A DNA stretch of 64,000 nucleotides from Diogma glabrata (lineage: Eukaryota > Arthropoda > Insecta > Diptera > Cylindrotomidae), in assembly GCA_963693315.1 (NCBI GenBank), contig OY856186.1, positions 98,550,556-98,614,555 on the forward strand, read 5' to 3'. Below are positions 10,295 through 20,455 of this stretch, one piece after another. The translations under genes and the position numbers were made by a program. The notes beneath the pieces were generated by a model, which saw only the letters and a program-made list of their open reading frames with translations, was not told the DNA's origin and made no database searches. Position 1 is the first letter of the stretch. Every line of letters starts with the position of its first letter.

Positions 10295-12072
10295 GAAACG
10301 AAAAGAACAGTGCAACAATCAAGATTTGATATTCACGATTTTGACATTTTGACATTCACGATTTTGACATTCATTTGATTTTGACATTCCACAATTATAC
10401 AACCAGGATAGGAACAAATGCAACGTGTTACACTTGACAACCACTCCATACAAGGACAAATGCAGGTCTTATAAATGTAGAAATAATTGCATCTATTGAG
10501 GGGTCGAGTTTTCTTGACGCGGTGTCTTCTGAAATTGTGATTTCAAATAAACAAATGCTTTGAGTTTATTTGCTCGTCCCAAATACTAATTAAAATATCG
10601 TTGGGGAACTCGGTCTTCCATCTGGAAACAATTAATAACTGTGTTTTTTTGTAATTAAACTTGACCAGTTTTTTCTCGTTTTAATTTATGACATTCGTCT
10701 TTATTAAGATTTATTCATTCGTACATTTAACCATTTCAAAATTGGGGGGACGAATGATGCAGTGTATTGTCATTTGCAAAACGATTTATCGAGTTACTGG
10801 TTTCAAGATTTTTTCAAGCCGTTTATGTTGCATATAAGAACCCATCCCTCACCTGTATTGATTTTCAATTCACTTAATTAGCCAATACAGTGTTTTCCAA
10901 TTTTTAAGCCATATTAATTGACTATCATTTAATTGACAAACCGGTGGGATGAGGGAATGTTAATGTTTTGCTTAAAAATAGTTTAACCTAAATGAATAAA
11001 TAAACCCGGGTCCTCCGAGTTCGAGTACATCTTGGCTGCCACTAGAACACTCAACACAAAAACAAAGAAGTTTAAAATATCAAATTAAATCATTTGTTTA
11101 TAAAATATAACAACAGATATTTTGGTGCCTTTGTCTTTTAAAAGTTAAAGTTCCTACTAATTGATTAGCGCTTGTTGACGAAACCAAACAACATGAAAAA
11201 TCTACAAACTATATTAACAACATTGATTGAAAATTTTTAACATCAACCTGTGGTGCTTAATCCATGTTCAACTCTATTCATCGCATGTTAACAATTCAAA
11301 GAAAATATAATCCGAAAATTATTTCAATTTTTATGACTTCTACTTGATTTTTCATTTACTTTTATATTTCTTTGCACTAAGCAAATAAATCTTATATAAA
11401 ATGTTATAAAAATAAACGTAAATGTTGATTCAAACTGAATATGCAAACTTGAAACTTGTATATATTTACTGCTTCATTAAGTTACCTTTAAAAAAATTAT
11501 ACAAAACGAAAGGATTTATTGCAAGTAGTTCCAAACGAAAGATTGATTGAAGGTAGATTCATTATCAAGAACCACCACGAAAAAATTGAATTTAATTATT
11601 CATGCATTTATTTTTATAACATTTACAATTTACATACCAGATTTTATTTTAAACTTTTCATTTCTTTGTAATCGTTGACATGGTCTAAAAATAAAAATGA
11701 AAATGCTCTTAAAATGGAAATATGTATTAACATGAGAGATCAAAAGAAAATAGTTTAATTTGCTCTGTTCAGGATTTCAATTGCAACGAAATGCATTTGC
11801 TCTACATATAAAAATATTAACTAAGCTTTAAATGATGTTGGAAAAACCAAGATTAAAATGAAACAGGGTGAAACAAAAGTATTTTCTTGAAATCATGATT
11901 TAATAGCTGTGTACAGGACAGAACGGTCTGGTTAAGCCAAACAGACGTTATGTTTATATGAAAATTTTTTGCTTTGTTTTTATTTGAATTTAACCCAATG
12001 AAATTCTCTAAAATGTAAGGACATCACTGAAGTTTACTAATGTTTTAGCCCATCCTTTTACGATTTATATAA
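10295..12072. other. No gene recognised; short TTTTGACATT repeats
   Basis: The phrase ATTCACGATTTTGACATT is repeated imperfectly at about 10333-10390. The remaining ~1.7 kb shows no coding motif and no repeat partner in the window. Confidence 0.45.
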
Positions 12073-12171
12073 AAAGGTGCAGAGCTGTTGCTTTTCATGG
12101 GTTACCTTCATGGGTTTTTCCTCAGAGCTTTAATCCTCAACATTTTAAAGTTAGCGTCCATAAATTTCTAG
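12073..12171 (+). pseudogene. C-terminal LINE ORF fragment
   Basis: Translation in the frame starting at 12073 gives GLPSWVFPQSFNPQHFKVSV, the pattern found at the C terminus of jockey/CR1-type LINE proteins. Compare WNSLPEHLVSGGFNPQMFKK in the intact LINE here. Only about 33 codons are preserved. It abuts the end of a different LINE fragment on the opposite strand. Confidence 0.55.
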
Positions 12172-12895
12172 TTCTCCTTGGTCCCATATTGCAAGAATCA
12201 GATCGTATATACGTGAGACCAGAGCTGCTCCTCCATTTTTGAATAGTTGTGCAGGGATTCCATCGATACTTGGTGATTTGCCATTCTTTAATTTTTTGAC
12301 GGCAGCTTCCACTTCTTCTATCGTTGGGTAAGGGACAAAAATCTCCTCACTTGACGAAGCAATTGCTCGAATAGGATGAACTTCATTCGTCCTATTCAAT
12401 AGGTCGTGAAAGTGGGATCACCACACCAGCCAGCACATCACGTTCATTTGTTGTAAGCTCGTTATTTTCATTTTTGATGGCTGTGGATCTTGGGTGGAAA
12501 TCTATTGTCAGATTCCGCCCATTGGTGAAGCATTCGTTCGAATTTCCATTAGCTGCATGTTGGTTGATATTTTCGACACAGCTTTTCAAGTGTTCGCGTT
12601 TCTTTTTCCGCAGGAGTTTTGCTGGGGCTTTCCTGGCGCATAGATAATCAGTTTGGGAGCTTCGGGTATTCCTTCTTAACCATTTTTCTCGCAGTTTTTG
12701 TTTGTGCTCAACGCTTTCGTGGCACTCGTCATCAAACCATTCGTCACATGATTTCGGTGGGTGTTTTCCGATTGTAGTTTGTGCTACGGATACAATGGTT
12801 GATTGAAGCGTTTGCCATTCTTCTTGTATGTTTAATGGCATCTCAGTTGGGATGTCATGCTCTTCTATGTTTTGCGTTACTATTTCCTGTACTGT
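12151..12895 (-). pseudogene. LINE ORF fragment: linker and N-terminal RT region
   Basis: Two overlapping frames (12392-12895 and 12151-12399, minus) together cover the region between endonuclease and reverse transcriptase. WFDDECHESVEHKQKLREKW is the usual basic linker, and DGIPAQLFKNGGAALVSRIY with LILAIWDQGEL is RT motif 0/1. A frameshift lies near 12395. The frame stops shortly after LILAIWDQGEL, before the FxDD catalytic motif, so no enzyme activity is possible. Confidence 0.75.
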
Positions 12896-14147
12896 ACTTC
12901 GATTCTGGTTCTATGAGAAAAAATGAAGTGGAGTGGAATTTTTATTTATCTCGAATTTTCATTTTTCACTAAATAATTCCATTCCACTAATTGGTATTCT
13001 CGTTCTCTTTTCGAGATATGCTTTTTAGTACAAGTTCTAGACTCGTACAAATTTTGAAAATGGAATTCATCTGTCAGTTTATTGACTTGTTTTTATTTGT
13101 GTTTCCTTCGATAGCTAGTTTACAAGTTGTGCTATAGATTTTAGTTGTAAAATTATTCTTTAGAATTAAATAAATAGTGTATTTGAATAAATAGTGTATT
13201 TTGTCACATCGTCCCATTTCCCTATTCCCGTCTGCCTTATCAAATCTGCGAGAAGCATACAAAACAATATGTTTTGTATATAAATTAAATAAATAGTTTA
13301 ATTTTTCTAAAATAGTTATTGATAAATAATAAAATATCGTTAACTCCCACGCGCTAAATCCACATTTTCTTCTGGCATAATTACTTGAACTTAGGCGCAA
13401 GCGGATTTTTTTTTTATTTTTTTAAGGGAAAATTAAGTATATTTAGTAAAAGGGACAGTTTTGATCTATTTATCTTGTAAGCATAAAGGAAATAGGGATG
13501 GTAAATTTTGAAGAAGGAACATATTTTGGCGCCTAAGTAGATATCTTTTTGATTTATCGTAACTTTTTTCGACATCTTTTTCTTCATTTTTGTGAGTCTA
13601 TACAAAATTTCAAAGCAAATAATCGCATTTCGTCTATAAATTCGTAGACGAAATAATTTGACAGTCCATCCCACAAATGCGGAATTTATTTTCTCATTCG
13701 ACTGAATCTGAATGCAAAAATTCCATTTAGTACGAAATCTCCACGAAATAATTCCATGCAACCAGAATCTAGCTACTGATATCTATTCAACGTTTCCGGA
13801 TGTTTAAATGCTTCGACATTCCAGCGTACGGTCTTTTTTGCTTGTCTATTAAATATAGATGACAACTTGCACTTGTACTTGTACCTCTGTATGATCGAAC
13901 GTCAGGTGTCTCTTAGAAACCATGACATGATGTGAACAGACGCTTTTTGCACGTTTATATAGCGAGCCGCTTGATCCAACACAGCCGCCCGCTCCAAACC
14001 GCCCCTAACATGGAGAACAGACGTTTGAGTTGCATTGGTTTTAAGGCGCCGATGACTCGCCATGGTGCAGAATCATTGAGTATAAGCAGTATTTACTCTG
14101 CCCCTCTCAACTCCACCAACCTAGTTCTGTTAGCGTTACCCAGGTAA
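12172..14147 (-). mobile_element. LINE fragment on the minus strand, split by a TA-flanked element
   Basis: On the minus strand, the segment 14147-13930 (QLKRLFSMLGAVW in one frame) may be leader sequence. An endonuclease-end motif DVRSYRG follows, and then RQAKKTVRWNVEAFKHPETL (about 13790-13860). After an inserted element (12897-13773) the frame resumes with QEIVTQNIEEHD and runs through the linker to the start of the RT domain (KKLKNGKSPSIDGIPAQLF, about 12240-12300). The catalytic RT core and 3' end are missing. The leader assignment is from memory of similar arthropod LINEs and is weaker than the rest. Confidence 0.65.
12897..13773. mobile_element. TA-flanked TIR element inserted in the LINE
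   Basis: The left end CTTCGATTCTGGTT is mirrored by the right end AACCAGAATCTAGC, with TA on both sides (12895-12896, 13774-13775). The LINE reading frame stops at one side and resumes at the other, which confirms the insertion. The right ~240 bp match, in inverted orientation, the start of a second copy at 58819. The frames inside (13074-13400, 13414-13761, minus) show no transposase motif, so it is probably non-autonomous. Confidence 0.75.
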
Positions 14148-14159
14148 CACGGCGTCGCA

Positions 14160-14755
14160 AGGCAGAAATTAAAGTTTCTTACAGAAACAAAACTAAAACT
14201 ACGTCTCGACGAATACGTCTTCATTATGGGTTTTTCAGAAAACTATTTATTATACAAGCTGCACATTTCAATAGAGAAAAAGCCAAAATCCACCCAATCG
14301 TGGTTTACTACAAATCATGCAATCATAAACTAGAGGTCTTATCTTTTGTCATTATATCTGAATCTGATCATCTAATCACAGTTGCAGTTCATAAATACCA
14401 AGGAAGGTGTATAGAATTCATTGAAAAACATCAATAAATATATCCAAGTTTTAAAATATTTTTATATATTATGGATGGTTCATTTTAGAAATCTCAGCAA
14501 ACATATTGATGATTTTAAAATACCTGCAGAATGGCCCATCGGATGGGACTGAAGGCACACTTAAAAAAGAAGCATCGCTTAAAGAAGTAAAAATATCAAC
14601 AGCAAGGGAATTATTTGAAAGGGTATTTGATAAAAAAATCAAATACGCTATAAAATTTTCATATGTGTCTTCAGGAGACATCGAACTACAGGAGCAATTT
14701 CTTTCGATGTGGTCTTCGGACATTAAAACAATTAGTGAAACACAAGGATTTTAAT
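14160..14755 (+). pseudogene. Broken gene of an uncharacterised transposon-associated protein family
   Basis: Three consecutive frames form one decayed protein: LDEYVFIMGFSENYLLYK, then after a frameshift near 14245 KIHPIVVYYKSCNHKLEVLS and FVIISESDHLITVAVHKYQG, then (14506-14754) NGPSDGTEGTLKKEASLK and IKFSYVSSGDIEL. From memory, arthropod and cnidarian genomes hold many copies of an unnamed protein with the order FSENY.., HPFVVYY.., SFVIIS D.., DG..QYKN.., SHGKGPCDGIGGTVKR.., and the order here fits. The function of that family is not known to me. At least two frameshifts and a stop break it. I infer it is mobile-element-borne from its repetitive distribution. Confidence 0.5.
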
Positions 14756-15127
14756 ATTTTTAACCGTATATCACTACACCCGATAAAATAATTGTCAAAA
14801 TGTTTTCCTTTTCCGATAATCGATTTAAAGGCAAAAAAAATTAATTAATTTTTTAATGTATTTGTTTATAATATTAATATTGTTTCATTAAATTATGATT
14901 TTTAAAGAAAAAATATTTATTTATAATAGTCTTATTCTTATGTTAGTTTCAAGATGTTGAAAGTATATCAAAATCTTCGATCGTTGGGATCTCCAGTTCT
15001 TATTCTCAATAAAAACCTGTTTTTCAATGAGTAATGCACAGAATATGTTTCGAATTTAGTACAGATGTCAAAATATAAAATTTTCAATATGTTGGATTCA
15101 CATTTAGTAAAGAATAATTAACTTGAT
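14756..15127. other. No gene recognised
   Basis: AT-rich sequence between the broken gene and an inverted-repeat element; nothing pairs or repeats. Confidence 0.4.
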
Positions 15128-15830
15128 AAAAAAACACATGTGAATATTCAAATACCAAACTTTAAAAATCGTATAAAAAATCCATATGGAATCTCTCACT
15201 TTTTTTGTAATTTCATAGCTGCATGTGTTTACCTTTTACGAAAAACGAATTTCACAATATTGTCTAAATTAATGTGGAATGCTTTCAGGTTTTTGATGTA
15301 CATCAATTTTGAACTTGGCTGAAAGAACGGACAAACCGCATGATTTTCATTATTGTTGTATTGGTTACAAAACAAAACATTCTCGATTTAAATTTACATT
15401 AAAATAATTGTGTAAACACAAAATATTTATGCACTTTACACAGAATTTATATTTAATTTTATAAAATTCACCTAATAATCACAGAGAACTATCCACAAAT
15501 AATAAATTCAAAAAATGGCGTCAAGCTTGGTATTGTTTTTATACGTGTGTGTTTGTATTAGTTTTTGCTGGAAGACAAATTTATCAAAAAATCTCAATTT
15601 CATAAAATTGATTTACATAAAAAAACATCAAAAATTTCGGTTGAAAGAACGCGCCCAATTGATTAACATCAATTTTTTTTTATGTACATCACTTTTTTTT
15701 GGCTGAAAGAACTTCACATAATTTTAGACAATAATGTGAAATTCGTTTTCCGAAAAATCGTCACCGTTACCGTTTAATGTTATGCAATACAAACTTCACA
15801 ATATTGTCAAAATCCACATTTATGTGTTTG
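15128..15830. mobile_element. Possible foldback/MITE
   Basis: AAACACATGTGAATATT near 15132 is loosely mirrored near 15815-15830 (CCACATTTATGTGTTT). A stronger internal pair lies at about 15235-15285 and 15712-15762 (AACGAATTTCACAATATTG versus CAATAATGTGAAATTCGTT). GGCTGAAAGAAC occurs at 15317 and 15701. There is no ORF of note. The boundaries are soft. Confidence 0.4.
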
Positions 15831-16036
15831 GGAATAGGGCCCCTGATCTATCTAACCAAGATACTTTATTTATTTGTTGCTTTTCTATATTGATTGCTCC
15901 ACCCACTTCTATTTTTGTAAAGAATGGAAACGGAAAATAATAAAATAATTATTATTATAATTATTTATTGCCGATGCAGTGAGAATATATGTACATGGTA
16001 ATCCTTATATAGTGCTATCTAATAACTAACATAACT
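15831..16036. other. No gene recognised; (ATT)n-like microsatellite
   Basis: A short ATT/ATA-rich simple repeat lies at about 15935-15970. Confidence 0.4.
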
Positions 16037-16417
16037 ATCTATCTTAGTGATCGCAAATACGTGGCACGCGTGCCCAACTTGGCACGTTTAAAAATTTGTC
16101 TGGCACGGCAAACATTCTGGTGATATTGTGTCCAAAATTGACATTAAATTCGAGTTTTATAAATCATAGTAAAGAAAATTTTTTTCAGATATTTTGTAAT
16201 ACTACAAGTTTTCCTAACAAGTATCGCAAAGTTTTCTAAACAAGTTTTCAACTATAAAAAAATTGGCAACACCTTTACTAACTGTTAATCCTTCGACATA
16301 CTTTTGTGAGTTTCAGTGATTAACACTGAATAAATGTTCCAGTGAATAAATATTATCATTAAACTAGAAAAATAAAAATCTAATAAGTAGGTGTAAGCTT
16401 GTTGTGTACAATAGTAG

Positions 16418-16554
16418 TTTGTGCTACAAGTTTTGAAATGAAGATTTTTTCAGCACTAGTCCTAAGTTTTCAATACGAGCGAAGCGAGAAAGCTGAAAGC
16501 GAGCGAAGGGAGAAAGTGCTGAAAAAATTCATTTCAAAACGAGTTGCACACAAC
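16418..16554 (+). repeat. Terminal hairpin and GTTG-CACA-CAAC core of the recombinase element
   Basis: The arms align end to end, including a left-arm counterpart (GTTTGTGCTACAAGTTTTG) of the right-arm core and spacer (CAAAACGAGTTGCACACAAC, reverse complement GTTGTGTGCAACTCGTTTTG). The whole core is therefore present in inverted form on both sides of the loop. Such paired arms resemble recombinase binding sites. That role is an inference. Confidence 0.6.
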
Positions 16555-16755
16555 GTTTTCTGCACTTGAGTACCACAATAGACAAAAAATAAAAATAATT
16601 ACAAAAAAACTACGCGAAGTATTGATCGATCATCAATGCCTTGACAATATGCAAGTTGGATTATATGCAAGAAAAAAACGTCATTTGTTCTTGATTGTTC
16701 CCACACTACAAACGTGTTTTCATTTCGCGTGTATTTTATTGAGAAACTGCAAAAA

Positions 16756-18035
16756 ATGAGCTCAGGGGAGGATTCCGATTTGGAAGGAGCAGCAGAAAGA
16801 GCTTTGCAAGGTTTATTTCCGGTAATATCCAAAGAAAAATACGAAAAATCATATCGAGCGTTCAAACAATGGTGCAGTGAAAAAAAATTAAAGTGAATGA
16901 CGAAAATAAGTTGCTTGCTTACTTCGATACCGAGATTAAACAATTCCAATCGTCAACGACATGGAGCATTTACTCAACGTTAAAATCCACGTTGAACGTG
17001 AAGGACAACATCGATATCTCAAAATTCAACAATCTGCGAGCTCTTTTGAAGCGTAAAAATGACAATTATTTTTCGAAGAAATCATGAATCTTCACCATTG
17101 AAGAAATCTACAAATTCCTGAAGAACGCTCCCGACGATGTTTATTTGGCTACGAAGGTAAAATTTGCTGATAATTTTTTTGTTTCATTTTCCTAACCTCA
17201 CAATTTTAAGGTGGCCCTTATTGTCGGTGTCTATGGTGCTTGTCGACGAAGCGAATTGTTGAATTTGAACGTAAAGGATGTCGAATATACATGGGCAATG
17301 GCATTAAAACTACCGTACCGAAAACGAAAACCAAAATCATTCGACAATTTGTCATCAACGAAGGAAGTGTTCGGGACGTAAATTTGGTTGACATTTTCAA
17401 GATGTATTACCGACAGATTCTTTTTGGGTTTTCGTAAAGACAAATGCATCAAACAGCCGATCGGCATTAACACGATTGGAGGCTATCCGAAAACAATTGC
17501 AATTTTCTTGAATCTTTCGTCACCGGGTGAGTACACTGGTCATTGCTTCCGTCGATCGTCTGCATCCTTGTTGGCAGATTCGGGTGTGAATTTAACTACA
17601 ATTAAGCAACATGGTGGTTGGGAGTCTGATAAGGTTACAGAAAAATACATGCAACATTCGCTCAACAATAAATGTAAAATTGCTGACAGCTTCATGGGTT
17701 CGAAAATTGTTAGAGCTGATAACGTTTCAACGACCTCATCAACCACTGCTCAATCCAGTGAATCAATCATTGAAAATGGCAATGTTTCAGCCGGCACAGC
17801 TGTTACAATGATTGCGATTGAAACAAGCCAAACAAACTTGAAATGGTTGGAGATGGCTTGGTTGCTTTGCCACAACCACCGATTCCTGGAGGATATTTAT
17901 TCAATAACTTGCATAATTGCTCTTTCTACTTTGGTCAATAGTAATGTTTTCATTCATTTCTACTTTATTATTAAAAATGTTTACCAACACAAACGCACCG
18001 TTTCGTCTTTTAAATTGGCAGCAGTGCTGGAATGA
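16756..18035 (+). pseudogene. Tyrosine recombinase (integrase-like) pseudogene
   Basis: The family cuts and rejoins DNA through a covalent tyrosine intermediate. Visible in order: an N-terminal core-binding-like region (MSSGEDSDLEG at 16756; KYEKSYRAFKQWCSEKKLK), a second helical part (TTWSIYSTLKSTLN), TIEEIYKFLKNAP, then box I VGVYGACRRSELLNL with the catalytic arginine (17223-17267). The lysine-bearing beta region follows (KTTVPKTKTKIIRQFVINEG, 17301-17360), then box II GHCFRRSSASLL (H-x-x-R, ~17539-17574), the HGGW histidine (~17610) and the nucleophile in EKYMQHS (~17640-17660). It is broken by a shift near 16892, a stop at 17085-17087, a shift near 17282 and another near 17425. All catalytic residues are still recognisable, so the inactivation looks fairly recent. 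Confidence 0.8.
17158..17211 (+). other. Predicted spliceosomal intron in the recombinase gene
   Basis: The frame VYLATK ends at a GTAAAATTT donor and resumes with VALIVGVYGACRR after TTTTAAG. A CTAAC branch-like motif lies 16-20 bases before the acceptor. The 54-bp length and T-rich body are typical of small insect introns. Removing it keeps the frame. Confidence 0.65.
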
Positions 18036-18218
18036 AAAATCAGTGCGGAAATAACTCACTTTTCTGCACTCAAACGAGTTTCGATATATGTCGTATTGTG
18101 GTACTCGAGTGCAGAAAATATATTTTTCATAATTGGATTGGCACGCGAAAAGAGCGATTATTAAAAAAAAAATTTTTTGGCACGCTTATAAAATTCAGTT
18201 GCGAACCCTGATCTATCT

Positions 18219-18920
18219 CCAAAAAATTTAATGATGCATCAGTTATGTATTCAAAACTTGAATGCGATTATTATTCGATCTCCATTCAAAGTTTTTGTCT
18301 AGTTTTTACCCGAATACGGCGAAAAAAATAGGTGGGTTATGTGGTTGACGACGATGTATGTATGTTCATCTGTTCCCTCATAACTTCTAAACTACTTATC
18401 ACAATTTGATAAATGAGTTATTGTCCGAGGCAAAATTCATTAGAGTATTATCCATTTTAGATAAACATAGTTTGCGAAATTTCACATGTAGGTACTTTAG
18501 TTATCGCTACTCTGCGTTATGACTACATAGTAAGTATATCTATACTGGTTATAATGGTTTTATAAAAAAAAAATTTCTAATGTATGTAGTAGTAAATTTC
18601 CAAATTTTTCTAATGTATATAGTAGTAAAATCGCAATTTTAAATGATCCGGTCCTGGTCCAGGTCCAGTAGGGCTGCCTGATCCGGTTTAGATAGTTTGA
18701 GGCATTACATTACTGATCAGGGCCTGTTCAGAGCGCCTGATGCGGTCCCTATCAGTGGTAGGGAAAACCGTATCCGGTCCAGATCTGAGCTCTTAGAAAA
18801 TGCTAGTCGGAAAGGAGAACAAAAAAATTTAATGTGGGAAATAATATCACATTTGAGGAGTGAAAAAAGCGCTCGAATAACATAAAATTGTAAAAATATT
18901 GTTAAAATATAAAGAAATTA
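18219..18920. other. No gene recognised; short GGTCC/ATCCGGT-rich patch
   Basis: Between about 18640 and 18790 the motifs GATCCGGT, GGTCCAG and GCGGTCC recur in an irregular, slightly GC-richer patch. A 62-codon frame there (18697-18885) has no motif. Confidence 0.4.
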
Positions 18921-18957
18921 GGCTGCCGAAGTGCGGACCACCGGTTGAGAAACACTG
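18921..18957 (-). mobile_element. Solo terminus of a hAT element
   Basis: Read on the minus strand this is CAGTGTTTCTCAACCGGTGG followed by TCCGCACTTCGG, a very common hAT terminal inverted repeat pattern. No partner end or 8-bp duplication was found nearby, so only one end is claimed. Confidence 0.55.
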
Positions 18958-18972
18958 CTATAGGTCTATTTT

Positions 18973-19227
18973 ATATCGTCGCTTTAATAATGAAATGGCG
19001 TATACGCAAAAGTATAGTTTCGAGATATTTGAGTTTAAAGTTTGATGTGCGCATGCATTTGCATGGACGTTAATTTATAATTTATTAATTTTTACCCCCA
19101 GTCATAAAATAATTCGAAAATGTAAAAACGCCAATTCAAAGATACCCTTATGGGGAATGCAGCGCACCTATTATATAAAAACAACGTATAAATAGCATAC
19201 GTTGTTTCATTATTAAAGCGACGATAT
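18973..19227. mobile_element. 255-bp MITE with perfect 23-bp terminal repeats
   Basis: Positions 18973-18995 and 19205-19227 are perfect reverse complements (core TCGTCGCTTTAATAATGAAA). The similarity continues loosely inward (GCGTATAC / GCATACG). It appears to sit inside a short LINE-derived element, whose leader motif (TATTTTATAT|GTGATAGGA) is split by it. There is no ORF. Confidence 0.75.
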
Positions 19228-19401
19228 GTGATAGGACTTATTGTTTAGTTATCCATTCTTTAAAAAAAATTTTTGTCCACCAACACCTTATAAGTTAGAA
19301 CGCATGTTGTTGTAGGACCTAGGTCTCAAAATGTTTTTATGTGTTGTTGTGACACGTGTTGTAACTTGTAATCCCGACAGCATATATTTTATTAAAAAAA
19401 A
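19228..19401 (+). mobile_element. Short LINE-derived element, truncated copy
   Basis: GTGATAGGACTTATTGTTTAG and GTTATCCATT match the end of the LINE-derived leader at 34495-34540. TTAGAACGCATGTTGTTGTA, GGACCTAGG and TGTTGTTGTGACACG then give the LINE 3' end, followed by an A-rich tail. Everything upstream of the leader's last ~50 bp is missing, apart from ~15 bases left of the MITE at 18973. Confidence 0.7.
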
Positions 19402-19852
19402 TTAAATTGTTATTCCAAAGCTAGTAGAAAAAATTGTATATTATAGATTTATTTACAAAATTATAAACATAAGAGTTACAGTAACGTTATAATTCAATTT
19501 GTTTACTTTCATTGATCAATCAAAGTTTATTTTATCCAAGGTTGGCAAATATCATGATATTTATATAAATATCAAAATATCCGATATATATCAGATATAT
19601 ATCCGATATATATCAAGTTCTGATATTTATTTTTGAATCAGTTCTTTATCTTAAATATAATACAATATGTGGCCCTTTCCACACTCCTTCGTTTCTTACC
19701 TCTTCACCTTCACCAACTAAATTCAGATATGGCAACTTCAATTCAGTTTTTATAGGCAATTTATCAAGCCTTTCGTCTATAAATTCGATTGCACAAGTCC
19801 GGTAATACGCTCGCTCACTTTGTCTTGTTTATTTTGTCAAGTTGCATTATCA

Positions 19853-20400
19853 ATACCCATACAAGTTTGTACAACTACTCCATTAATGGTCCATTACCGG
19901 CGACCAGTAATGCAACAATGGTCGAGTACTGACAACTGGACCATTAACATAATGTTACTGGATGATAACTTCGAACAATAAATGACTGCCGTTCAAGGGC
20001 CAGAGAAAAAAGCCAGCAATGGCCCATACAAGGAAATAGAATTGGTCCAGTAATGGTCTATTTCTGGCGACCAAATATTTCAACAATGACTCGGCACTGG
20101 GAACCACGACTCATAGTACTGGTAACTATGACTCGGCCACTAACATAATTTTATTTGTTGATAATTTTGGACAATAAATTACTGCCATTTATTTTCCAGA
20201 GAAAAAAACAATATTGAGCCATACAAGGTTGTACACTGTACAACTGGCCCAGTAACGGACAAATGATGATGACAAGTATTGCAGCAATCGCCGAGTACTG
20301 GCAACCATGACTGGGCCATTATAAAATATCTTATGTTTCAATTTAAATAAATTAAATACAAAATAATTAAACCTGGACAACTATAGGTGAAATTTTGCAA
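19853..20400 (+). repeat. ~170-200-bp tandem repeat inside a hAT-type element
   Basis: Units start at CCCATACAAG (19853, 20021) and GCCATACAAG (20218). Each contains TACTGGCAACCATGACTGG-like blocks, then ACATAATTTTA, GGACAATAAATTACTGCC and CCAGAGAAAAAA. There are about 2.7 units. Confidence 0.6.
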
Positions 20401-20455
20401 AAAATATATTTCTAAAATGGATATTACTCTAGTGAATTTTAGCAAGCATGACAAA

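Larger units (their letters stand above)
16418..18120 (+). mobile_element. Tyrosine-recombinase element with a hairpin left end
   Basis: The left end is a long stem-loop with arms at 16418-16457 and 16515-16554 (GATTTTTTCAGCAC mirrored by GTGCTGAAAAAATTC). Its loop is rich in GAGCGAAGCGAG-type motifs, and its right arm closes in GTTGCACACAAC. An inverted repeat follows (TTTTCTGCACTTGAGTACCA at 16556, mirrored by TGGTACTCGAGTGCAGAAAA ending 18118). Between them lies a broken tyrosine recombinase gene with an intron. Classical Cryptons also carry a tyrosine recombinase but are described as lacking terminal inverted repeats, so the structured end is notable. It lies inside a hAT-type element. 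Confidence 0.7.
16045..18210. mobile_element. hAT-type non-autonomous element, host of the tyrosine-recombinase element
   Basis: The left end TAGTGATCGCAA and right end TTGCGAACCCTG form imperfect 12-bp inverted repeats, flanked by a perfect 8-bp duplication ATCTATCT (16037-16044, 18211-18218), the signature of hAT transposition. Subterminal GGCACGCG / GGCACGC motifs also mirror each other. No hAT transposase is present. Most of its length is a later insertion at 16418-18120. Confidence 0.8.

Noticed and set aside
13932..14147. 71-codon plus-strand frame in a GC-richer patch as a host exon
   Set aside because: It abuts minus-strand LINE sequence, and the minus-strand reading (QLKRLFSMLGAVW) fits LINE leader better; no splice or domain evidence on plus.
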